Source of the DNA: Acidimicrobiia bacterium
Lineage (GTDB): Bacteria; Actinomycetota; Acidimicrobiia; Acidimicrobiales; Aldehydirespiratoraceae
Reading direction: 5' to 3'
Length of the DNA stretch: 64,000 bases
NCBI GenBank assembly: GCA_022820805.1
Contig: JAJEEV010000048.1
Span: forward strand, 1 to 64,000
Shown here one piece after another: positions 52,226 to 59,723 of this stretch. The notes under the pieces are model-generated. The model saw only the letters and a program-made list of their open reading frames with translations. It was not told the origin of the DNA and made no database searches. The position numbers were made by a program, and so were the translations under genes. Every line of letters starts with the position of its first letter. Within the stretch, counting starts at the first letter, position 1.

Positions 52226-54328
52226 GTGAAGCTCTTCTCCCACCGCAGGCGACCGGTCCATCTCGGGCCGTACCCGCTGGAGCGCCTGCCCCGCCTCGGT
52301 GCGGCCGGCGCCCGTCCTCCGGGCGCGGACTCCGAGCGGTTGCCGCCCCGGCCGGCTGAGGCCGAGTCGCCCGGCCCAAGATCGGCGACTCACGCCTACG
52401 GGCCTTATCGGGACCTGTTCGACGGGCAGCGCCTCGGGAACGCCGCTGCGGAGGCGCCCGTTCCGGCCGACCCGGTCGAGGTCTCCAACAACCTCAAGGC
52501 CGGGCTGTACTTCCTCGACGCCGACATGGTCGGGTGCGGGCTGATCGGTGAGGACGCGTGGACCGGTGAGCACAGGGGCCACCGGTACGCCGTGGTCACC
52601 CTCATCGCCTTCAGCCGCAAGCTCTCGAAGGCATGCCCCGGCGACGACTGGATAGACGGGACCCGCCAGATCAACGCCGACCTGCGAGCGGCGGAGCTGG
52701 CGGTGATCACGGCCTCCTACATCCGCAACCTCGGCCACGACGCGGTAGCCCACACACCCGGCGGCACCGACTTAGACCTCGATCGGGTGGCCTTGCAGGC
52801 GGGGCTGGTGGAGGTGAGGGGATCCGAGCTGAGGGCACCCTTCCTGAAGGGCGGGTTCACGCTGTCGGTGGTGAGCACCGACTGGGAGCTGGCGCCCGAC
52901 CGCCCGCTGGCCCGTCGAGGGCTGCTGAGCGCCCTGCGTAGCACCGCCAGCCCCGGCTGGCTGCTGGGCCGGGGCGGCACCCGGGCCGGCATCGGCCGTC
53001 TCAACGGCGACCACCGGCCCCTGCACATGGGCCGGTACCCGATGGAGCGCATCAAGCGGGTGGACGAGCCCACCACGCTGATCATCGAGGACGAGGTGCC
53101 CAGGGTGCCGGTGCGGGCCGGAGGCTTCCCGCGGGCGGCCAACGGCGACATGGGCCCCAAGTTCCTCGCCGACGTGAAGGTGTTCGCCTGGAAGACGCCC
53201 CAGGCGCAGGCCTACGAGCACCAGATCGACGCCATGGTCGCCTACCAGGACGGTCAGCGAGCACCTGCGGCCGATCCGGACAGCGGCGACCCCCAGCGCA
53301 ACACCGACGCCCTCAAGGCGCTGGCCCACCACCTGGGCGGCGACATGGCCGGGGTGTGCCGGGTGCCCACCTACGCCTGGTACTCGCACCGCGGCGACGG
53401 CACCCCGATCGAGCCCTACCATCCCAACGCGCTGGTGATCCTGCTCGATCAGGGCTATGAGACCATGGAGGGAGCGAGCGGGGACGACTGGGTGAGCGGC
53501 GCCCAGTCGATGCGGGCCTACATGCGGGGCGCGCAGATCGCCGGGATCATCGCGGCCCACATCCGCTCACTGGGCTACCACGCCCGCAGCCACACCAACA
53601 GCGACTCCGACGTGCTGCACATCCCGCTGGTGCTGCACGCCGGGCTCGGCGAGCTGAGCCGCATCGGCGAGCTGGTGCTCAACCCGTTCGTGGGCCCCAG
53701 GTTCAAGTCGGTGGTGGTCACCACCGACATGCCGGTCACGCCCGACCGCCACATCGACTTCGGGCTCCAGGACTTCTGCTCCAAGTGCACCAAATGCGCC
53801 CGGGAGTGCCCGTGCGCGGCCATCCCCTTCGGCGACAAGGTCATGTTCAACGGCGCCGAGATGTGGAAGCCCGACGTCGAACGGTGCACCAAGTACCGCC
53901 TCGGCAACCTGCGGGGGTCGGCCTGCGGGCGGTGCATGAAGACCTGCCCGTTCAACATCGAGGGCGTGCTGGCCGAGCGGACTCTGCTGTGGGCGGCCAT
54001 CAAGCTGCCGTTCACCCGCCGCTGGCTCGCCCGCCTCGACGACAGGGTCGGCAACGGCTCGATCAACCCGACCAAGAAGTGGTGGTGGGACCTGGAGTGG
54101 CGCGACGGTCGCGCCATCGTGCCGCCCAAGGGCACCAACGCCCGCAACCTCGACCCCGACGGCGACAAGGTGGCCGCCCGCCAGCAGATCGCCCTCTACA
54201 CCGCCGACATGCTGCCGCCGGGGGACGCCGTCGGCGTTCCCGTCAAGCTCGTCCGCAAGGAGGCCATCGCCCGCGCCGAGGACGCAGAGTCGCCCTCTGC
54301 GGCCCGCAGCCGCATCGGACGCCGCTGA
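52226..54328 (+). CDS. Reductive dehalogenase-like cobalamin/Fe-S protein with duplicated N-terminal region
   Basis: 700 residues from a GTG with TAGGAG upstream. Two 4Fe-4S motifs lie in the C-terminal third: CSKCTKCARECP (CX2CX2CX3CP, about residue 518) and C-X12-CGRCMKTCP (about 553-573). This is the RdhA pattern, and QueG is about half this size. The region before it binds the corrinoid in this family. Residues 10-250 and 265-510 repeat one another (LGPYPLERLPR/MGRYPMERIKR; GDDWIDGTRQINADLRAAELAVITASYIRNLG / GDDWVSGAQSMRAYMRGAQIAGIIAAHIRSLG). There is no Tat signal and no fused reductase, so it is cytosolic and needs an electron donor. The substrate could be a halogenated or other reducible organic compound. 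Confidence 0.82.
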   Translation: MKLFSHRRRPVHLGPYPLERLPRLGAAGARPPGADSERLPPRPAEAESPGPRSATHAYGPYRDLFDGQRLGNAAAEAPVPADPVEVSNNLKAGLYFLDADMVGCGLIGEDAWTGEHRGHRYAVVTLIAFSRKLSKACPGDDWIDGTRQINADLRAAELAVITASYIRNLGHDAVAHTPGGTDLDLDRVALQAGLVEVRGSELRAPFLKGGFTLSVVSTDWELAPDRPLARRGLLSALRSTASPGWLLGRGGTRAGIGRLNGDHRPLHMGRYPMERIKRVDEPTTLIIEDEVPRVPVRAGGFPRAANGDMGPKFLADVKVFAWKTPQAQAYEHQIDAMVAYQDGQRAPAADPDSGDPQRNTDALKALAHHLGGDMAGVCRVPTYAWYSHRGDGTPIEPYHPNALVILLDQGYETMEGASGDDWVSGAQSMRAYMRGAQIAGIIAAHIRSLGYHARSHTNSDSDVLHIPLVLHAGLGELSRIGELVLNPFVGPRFKSVVVTTDMPVTPDRHIDFGLQDFCSKCTKCARECPCAAIPFGDKVMFNGAEMWKPDVERCTKYRLGNLRGSACGRCMKTCPFNIEGVLAERTLLWAAIKLPFTRRWLARLDDRVGNGSINPTKKWWWDLEWRDGRAIVPPKGTNARNLDPDGDKVAARQQIALYTADMLPPGDAVGVPVKLVRKEAIARAEDAESPSAARSRIGRR

Positions 54329-54416
54329 CCGTCACCGGGCCGCAGCCGCCGCCGGACCGCTGGCACAACCGGGCCAGCTACCGTGTGGCGCCGCTCGCCA
54401 GCACGCCGAGGTACAG

Positions 54417-55610
54417 ATGACCGTGGACAGGCACTACTACATCGACTCGTTCGACACCGTCGCGCTGAGTTCGTTCCGGGTGGAGCAGTCACCCTTCGCT
54501 CACCACTACATGACCGACCAGACGGTCTTCTGCATGTACTGCGACCGTCTCTACCCGGTCAAGCTGACCCCTGACGAGGACCCCGTTCCCAGCTACTGGA
54601 AGCTGCGCCGCGGCGTGATGCTCTACGACGTCCCGGAGAGGCCGCTGGAGATCGTCGGCCCCGACTCGGCCCGCCTGCTGGAGCGGGTGCTGGTGTGCCC
54701 GGTCGAGTCGCTCGCCGCCGGGCGGGCCCGCTATGGCATCGCCTGCAACGAGGACGGGACCGTGCTGATGGACGGCGTCGTCATGCGCCTCGGGCCGGAT
54801 CGCTTCTGGTATGTCAAGGCCAACGGCGAGTTCATGAGCTGGCTACGGGCGGCCGCCATCGGGCTCGATGTGGAGGTCCGCGATCCGAACTCCCGGGTGC
54901 TGCAGATCCAGGGACCGAAGTCGCTCGACGTGCTGGATGCAGCCGTCGGCGGGGGGCTGCCGGCCGACTTCAAGTACTTCCACGCCCGCTTCTTCGAGGT
55001 CTGCGGCCAGACGCTGTGGGTGTCGCGCACCGGGTGGACCGGCGAGGCGGGCATCGAGATCTACTGCAACAGCGGCCCCGAGCCCACCGACCACGACGCC
55101 CTCTGGGACGGCCTTCTCGCCGCGGGCGAGCCCTTCGGGATGGAGTTCAGCTCGTCGTCGTCGATGGGGATCCGGCGCGTCGAGGCGGGGATCCTCGACA
55201 ACGGCACCGACATCGAGCCCGACCTGACACCGTTCGGTGCCGGCGTCGGGCAGTTCGTCCGCTTCGACAAGGAGGACTTCATCGGCCGGGCCGCGCTCGA
55301 GGACGCCGACCGCAGCCAGTTGCTGTTCGGCCTGACCTGTGAGACCGCCGCCCCCGAAGCGGGCATGGGTGTCCACTTCGACAACGGCCCGGTCGGGCAC
55401 ATCACAATCGGCACGTGGTCGCCGACGCTGGACCGCGGTGTCGGCTACGTGCGCTTCGACCGGCCCCTTCCCGGCGGCGACTGGCTCGCCACGGCGGTCA
55501 TGCTGCACGATCGCGACGGAAGGCCCCACGCCGCGACCGTCGACACCCTGCCGTTCGTCGACAAGGAGAAGCAACTCCCTCGCGTCCCATGGCGCGGCCC
55601 GACCGGCTGA
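54417..55610 (+). CDS. GcvT-like folate-dependent aminomethyl/methyltransferase
   Basis: 397 residues of the GcvT/DmdA superfamily. It has SYWKLRRGVMLYDVPERPLEIVGPDSARLLERVL, RYGIACNEDGTVLMDGVVMRLGPDRFWY, QGPKSLDVLDA, RTGWTGEAGIEIYC, and RVEAGILDNGTDIEPDLTPFGAGVGQFV. These match the tetrahydrofolate-binding core. It could be a demethylase (as DmdA or O-demethylases) moving a methyl group to tetrahydrofolate; the glycine cleavage partners GcvH/GcvP are absent. The N-terminal 45 residues contain a CxxC (FCMYCDRLYP) not seen in classical GcvT. It starts 88 bases after the rdhA-like gene and is probably co-expressed. Confidence 0.83.
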   Translation: MTVDRHYYIDSFDTVALSSFRVEQSPFAHHYMTDQTVFCMYCDRLYPVKLTPDEDPVPSYWKLRRGVMLYDVPERPLEIVGPDSARLLERVLVCPVESLAAGRARYGIACNEDGTVLMDGVVMRLGPDRFWYVKANGEFMSWLRAAAIGLDVEVRDPNSRVLQIQGPKSLDVLDAAVGGGLPADFKYFHARFFEVCGQTLWVSRTGWTGEAGIEIYCNSGPEPTDHDALWDGLLAAGEPFGMEFSSSSSMGIRRVEAGILDNGTDIEPDLTPFGAGVGQFVRFDKEDFIGRAALEDADRSQLLFGLTCETAAPEAGMGVHFDNGPVGHITIGTWSPTLDRGVGYVRFDRPLPGGDWLATAVMLHDRDGRPHAATVDTLPFVDKEKQLPRVPWRGPTG

Positions 55611-55646
55611 TCCGCCCGGAGCCGTCTGGGGCTCGGGCCGGCCGGC

Positions 55647-56621
55647 TCAGGGGCCGCCGGTGATCTCGGCGGCGAGGGACAGATCGTCGGACGCCGAGTG
55701 GAGGTCGTTGACCGAGACCTGGAACTCGTCGATGCTGTGAGCCGCCACCAGGGCGCTGAGCTCGGCGCGACACTCCCGAACCGTCCCGGAGATCACGAAG
55801 GCGTCGATCCACTCGTCGCGCACCAGATGGGCCGCGGCCGCGGGCCCGCCGTCGGCAAGGCCCTGACGGATGCCGGCCTCGGTGGCGGGGTCCAGCCCGA
55901 TGCGGGCCTTGACGGTGTCGGGGGAGTCGACGAGCCGGAAGGTGAGGCTGGCCCTGGCCGCCTCCCGAGCCCGGTCGGTGGTGGCCAGGATGGTCATGTA
56001 GCACAGCCTCGGACGGGGTCGGCCATGCTCGGCGGCGGCGTCCCGGATGGCGGCCGCGTGCTCGCCGATCAACTCCTTGTGGACGAACGACATGATGAAA
56101 CCGTCGGCCAGCTCCCCGGCCAGGCGCATCACCCGCGGCCCTCGCCCGGCCACCCAGATCGGAATGTCGGCCCGGCCGAAATCGAGGCGGGCCCGCCGGA
56201 ACCCGCCGGCCACGCCGTCGCAGTCGACGGTCTCGCCGGACCACAGCGCCCGGCTGGTCGTCACCAACTCCCGCATGGCCGCGATCGGCGCGCGGCGCTC
56301 GATGGCCAGCGCCGTCAGCGTGAGGGCTCCGCCCGCGCCGATCCCCAGCGCGGCCCGCCCGCCCGACGCCTCGTCCAGGGTGGCGACCGCGGCCGCGGTC
56401 ATCCCCGGATGGCGTGTGTAGGCGTTGGTGATCCCGGTGCCCACCTCGACCGAGCCCGTGGCCGCGGCCACCGCGCCCAGCGTCACCCAGCACTCCCGGG
56501 CGGCCAGGCCCTCGTCGGGGATCCACACCCGGCTGCATCCGAGCTCCTCGGCCGACATCGCGGCGCGTACCACCGCCCCGACCGGCCCCTCGGGCATCAC
56601 CATGCAGGCCAGCTGGACCAC
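55647..56621 (-). CDS. LLM-class (luciferase-like, probably F420-dependent) oxidoreductase
   Basis: About 324 residues from a GTG at 56621 (VQLACMVMPEG). It is a TIM-barrel monooxygenase/reductase of the luciferase-like family. Features are ELGCSRVWIPDE, ATGSVEVGTGITNAYTRHPGMTAAAVATLDEASGGRAALGIGAGG, PIWVAGRGPRVMRLAGELADGFIMSF, and ISGTVRECRAEL. Actinobacterial members mostly use coenzyme F420 and resemble methylene-H4MPT reductase. The substrate is unknown. It converges with the GcvT-like gene and is divergent from an SDR. Confidence 0.85.
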   Translation of the reverse strand: MVQLACMVMPEGPVGAVVRAAMSAEELGCSRVWIPDEGLAARECWVTLGAVAAATGSVEVGTGITNAYTRHPGMTAAAVATLDEASGGRAALGIGAGGALTLTALAIERRAPIAAMRELVTTSRALWSGETVDCDGVAGGFRRARLDFGRADIPIWVAGRGPRVMRLAGELADGFIMSFVHKELIGEHAAAIRDAAAEHGRPRPRLCYMTILATTDRAREAARASLTFRLVDSPDTVKARIGLDPATEAGIRQGLADGGPAAAAHLVRDEWIDAFVISGTVRECRAELSALVAAHSIDEFQVSVNDLHSASDDLSLAAEITGGP

Positions 56622-56741
56622 GGCACCGACACTAGGGGCGCAGCGACCGGGGGTCGAAGCGCGCCGGCTGCGGCCGATGTCGTCGCGAACCGCCCCGCCC
56701 GGCTGGAACCGCGTCGCAAGCGCTCTGCCATGCTGTAGCGG

Positions 56742-57512
56742 ATGGAGCTTCCAGGACGGGTCACGCTGGTGACCGGCGGCGCCCACCGCGTCGGCCGGGC
56801 CATCGCTCTCGCGCTGGCATCGGCGGGCGCCAAGGTCGCCATCGCCTACCACCGGTCGGCCGAGCAGGCAGCCGGGACCGTCGAGGAGCTGCGCGACTGC
56901 GGTGTCGATGCCGCCGCGTTCTCAGCGGACCTGGCCCAGCCCGACGAGGCCGCCGGGCTGGCCGGGGCGGTGGCTGACCGTCTCGGGCCGGTGGACGCCC
57001 TCGTCAACAGCGCGTCCTGGTTCGCTCGCGACGAGTTCCCCACCGACGACACCGCCACCTGGTACCAGACCCTCGACGTGGTGCTGAACGGGCCGTTCCA
57101 TCTCATCAACGCGGTGGCGCCGTCGATGCTGGAGCGGGGCGGCGGCGCAGTGGTCAACATCGTCGACCTGTCGGCCTGGCAGCCATGGCCCGGACGGGCC
57201 GCCCACAGCGTGGCCAAGGCCGCGCTGCTGGCCCTGACCCGCCAGGTGGCGGTGGAGTTGGCCCCGACCGTGCGGTGCAACGCAGTCGCGCTCGGACCGA
57301 CCATCGAGCCCGCCAAGTTCGGACCCGACCAGATAGAGAGACTGCGACGCCGCACCCTGCTCGGCCGCTGGGCCGGCGGCGAGGAGGCGGGCCGAGCGGT
57401 GCGCTACCTCCTCGAGGCCTCCGCCGTCACCGGCGAGTGCCTCACCGTCGACGGCGGCGAGCAGTACGGCCACGGACGCGACCGCTTCACCGACACCGCG
57501 ACCGACCGCTGA
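56742..57512 (+). CDS. Pteridine-reductase-like SDR with altered catalytic tyrosine
   Basis: 256 residues. The cofactor motif is TGGAHRVGRAIALALASAGA near residue 11, of the PTR1/FolM type. It continues with LVNSASWF, then HSVAKAALLALTRQVAVELAP where the catalytic YxxxK is HxxxK. The end is VTGECLTVDGGEQ. Loss of the tyrosine could mean altered chemistry or no reductase activity. Pterin, folate or another carbonyl is possible. It is convergent with a LacI regulator and follows the LLM gene divergently, about 120 bases away. Confidence 0.82.
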   Translation: MELPGRVTLVTGGAHRVGRAIALALASAGAKVAIAYHRSAEQAAGTVEELRDCGVDAAAFSADLAQPDEAAGLAGAVADRLGPVDALVNSASWFARDEFPTDDTATWYQTLDVVLNGPFHLINAVAPSMLERGGGAVVNIVDLSAWQPWPGRAAHSVAKAALLALTRQVAVELAPTVRCNAVALGPTIEPAKFGPDQIERLRRRTLLGRWAGGEEAGRAVRYLLEASAVTGECLTVDGGEQYGHGRDRFTDTATDR

Positions 57513-57520
57513 GAGCCGAG

Positions 57521-58567
57521 CTATGCGGAGTCCCGCACCACCAACTCGGTGGGCAGCACCACCTGGTCAGGCCGAACTGCGGGCTGGTCGATCAGCTGTT
57601 GGAGAGCGGCCGCGACGGCTTCTGCGAGAAGGCCCACGTCGAGGCGGATCGTGGTGAGCGACGGGGTCACGAGGGTGCCCGACTCGAGGTCGTTGCAACC
57701 GACGACTGCTACGTCATCAGGCACCCGCCGGCCGAGGGCTTGAGCCGCGCCGATGGCACCGATGGCCACCAGGTCGTTGCAGGCCAGGATCCCGTCGAGA
57801 TCGGGCCTCATCTCGAACAGCTGCTCCAACCCCGCCGCGCCGCCGTCGACGGTGGGCTGCACCCGCACCAGTTGAGCCCGGGCGTCGGCGGCGGACGTGA
57901 GGAGTTCGCTCAAGCCCTCCTCACGATGACACAGGGCATGGGACGGCGCGACCGAACCGATGATGCCGATGCTGCGTCGCCCGGCATCCAACAGGTGCTG
58001 GACACCGAGCCGGAAGCCGGTCTCCAGGTCGAACACCACCGACGCCACGTTGTGGGCATCGACGAGACTGCCGACCACGACGATGGGCACGCCGCGGCGG
58101 CTGTAGTCGACCAGCTGGCGCGCTGAGTCCGCCACCGGGGCCACGATGATGCCGTCCACGGCATGGGACCACAGCGACTGCAGCACCTCGCCCTGGCGGT
58201 CGGCGTCGTTGCCGGAGCTAGCGAAGAACATGCTCCGGTCCTGCCTGCGGAACACGTCCTGGGCACTCGCGGCCAGTGCCAGCAGCAGCGGGTCGGTGAG
58301 ATTCCCCACGACCAGCCCGACAGTGCCGCTTCGGCGGGTGATCAGGCCGCGGGCCAGCAGATTGGGGCGGTAGCGCAACTCCTCGATGGCATCGAGGATC
58401 CGCTGGCGGGTTGCCGCCGAGTATCCGCCCTCGTCGTTCACCACCCTCGACACGGTGCGCGGCGCCACGCCTACTCTTCGAGCCACGTCGTGAAGCGTCG
58501 CCGCCTTGCCGGAACGACCCGACCCGGCGGCCTCGCCCGCACCGGGAGCTAGTTCAACGTCGCCCAT
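57521..58567 (-). CDS. LacI-family transcriptional regulator
   Basis: 348 residues. The N-terminal 20 residues are a Gly/Ala tail before the HTH TLHDVARRVGVAPRTVSRVVNDEGGYSAATRQRILDAIEEL. The hinge helix is LARGLITRRSGTVGLVV, and the ligand-binding domain has DGIIVAPVADS, GRRSIGIIGS and DGILACNDLVAIGAI. It is a sugar or nucleoside-type repressor; the effector is unknown. No obvious sugar operon is next to it. A shorter paralogue lies 121 bases upstream on the same strand. Confidence 0.92.
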   Translation of the reverse strand: MGDVELAPGAGEAAGSGRSGKAATLHDVARRVGVAPRTVSRVVNDEGGYSAATRQRILDAIEELRYRPNLLARGLITRRSGTVGLVVGNLTDPLLLALAASAQDVFRRQDRSMFFASSGNDADRQGEVLQSLWSHAVDGIIVAPVADSARQLVDYSRRGVPIVVVGSLVDAHNVASVVFDLETGFRLGVQHLLDAGRRSIGIIGSVAPSHALCHREEGLSELLTSAADARAQLVRVQPTVDGGAAGLEQLFEMRPDLDGILACNDLVAIGAIGAAQALGRRVPDDVAVVGCNDLESGTLVTPSLTTIRLDVGLLAEAVAAALQQLIDQPAVRPDQVVLPTELVVRDSA

Positions 58568-58688
58568 GGGCGCTCTCCAGAGGCCGGTGCCCGGGCCCTC
58601 CGTACATGGCTGTCAATAGTAGGACTGTCACGAATGATCGAGCTACCAGCCGGGCGATGCGGCAGGACATCAAAGGCGAGCGGCCCGC

Positions 58689-59546
58689 TCACGCCGACTG
58701 GCGCACGACCAGCTCGACGGGCACGACGCCGATCTCCGGGATCAGGCCCGGCGCGTCGCGGAGCCGGCCCAGAGCAGAGGTCACGGCTTCCACGAGACGT
58801 TCGTTGTCAGGCCGCACGGAGGTCAGGGCAGGGGTCACCAGCCCGCTGTGCCCCATGTCCTCAGCACTGATCACGGCGACCTGGTCGGGCACCCGGATAC
58901 CCAGGTCCGCGGCCTCGCGGACGGCACCGACAGCCATGAGATCATTGTGAGCCACGACCCCGTCCATACCCGGGAATCCCTCAATGAGGCCACGGAGAGC
59001 GGACCCGCCTCCGTCGACGGTCGCCTGTGCCCGCACGATCGCACCCTTCAGGCCGGCGTCGTCCACCGCGGCCAGGAAGTCGCGCTCGCCGGCGCTGTGC
59101 CCCGGCGAGCCGTGCGAGGGGGCGATCATCCCGATGCGTCGCCGCCCCGACCGGGCCAGGCGGTCGATGGGCAGGCGGGCCACCATGTCGGGATCGAGGA
59201 TCACCCGGGCCACGTTGGGAACCTCGACGCCGTCGCCGACCACCACCACTGGCAGGCCGCGACGCGCGAAGCGTGACACGTCATCGGGCCGGTCCACGTC
59301 GCCGAGGACGACAACCCCCTCCGCCGGCAACGACCAGAACGACTCCAGCACCTCTCCGAGCCGGTCGCCGTGCCAACTGGCCAGCAGCACCCGGCGAGCG
59401 TCGCCGATGGCATGCTGTAGGCCCTCGGCCAGGTCCACGAACACGGGGGTGTTCAGATCGCGGCCGACCAGGCCGACGACACCCGCGCCGGCCCCGAACC
59501 GCTCGCCCGCCGGTGCTCTCATCGGGTGATTCCGTCCAACTGTCAC
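58689..59546 (-). CDS. LacI-type effector-binding protein lacking the DNA-binding domain
   Basis: 285 residues. It aligns with the ligand-binding half of the neighbouring LacI protein (GVVGLVGRDLNTPVFVDLAEGLQ, GLPVVVVGDGVEVPNVA, SGRRRIGMIAPSHG, DGVVAHNDLMAVGAV, VDGGGSALRGLIEGFPGMDG, and the shared ending PVELVVRQSA). It lacks the HTH and hinge, starting only about 20 residues before the first strand. No HTH-like peptide is encoded in any frame in the 150 bases upstream, so it is a truncation or a deliberate effector-only form. AGGGGAG precedes the GTG at 59546. Confidence 0.8.
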   Translation of the reverse strand: MTVGRNHPMRAPAGERFGAGAGVVGLVGRDLNTPVFVDLAEGLQHAIGDARRVLLASWHGDRLGEVLESFWSLPAEGVVVLGDVDRPDDVSRFARRGLPVVVVGDGVEVPNVARVILDPDMVARLPIDRLARSGRRRIGMIAPSHGSPGHSAGERDFLAAVDDAGLKGAIVRAQATVDGGGSALRGLIEGFPGMDGVVAHNDLMAVGAVREAADLGIRVPDQVAVISAEDMGHSGLVTPALTSVRPDNERLVEAVTSALGRLRDAPGLIPEIGVVPVELVVRQSA

Positions 59547-59614
59547 CAGTCCGTCGCTCCCCTGTGGCGCAAGGCTTACGGATATTTTGGATTCTTCTGA
59601 CGTTGTGGGTGCGC

Positions 59615-59622
59615 CAACGTTG
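59615..59622. promoter_or_regulatory. Possible LacI-type operator half
   Basis: CAACGTTG with its central CG in an AT-richer stretch upstream of the truncated LacI paralogue resembles the core of LacI-family operators. The palindrome is only 8 bases long, so this is weak. Confidence 0.25.
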
Positions 59623-59723
59623 ACGTGACGATACCGCCCTACAGCACGAGGTGGCTTGAGGCTGGCGCAAGTCGCCCGGCGTCAGGACTCGTCGTCGGGG
59701 AACTTGTCGTCAGGGACTCGGCG

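Noticed and set aside
52226-54328. Epoxyqueuosine reductase QueG as an alternative for the Fe-S/B12 protein
   Set aside because: QueG is about 350-390 residues; this protein is 700 residues, has the CX12CX2CX3CP second motif of reductive dehalogenases and a duplicated upstream region.
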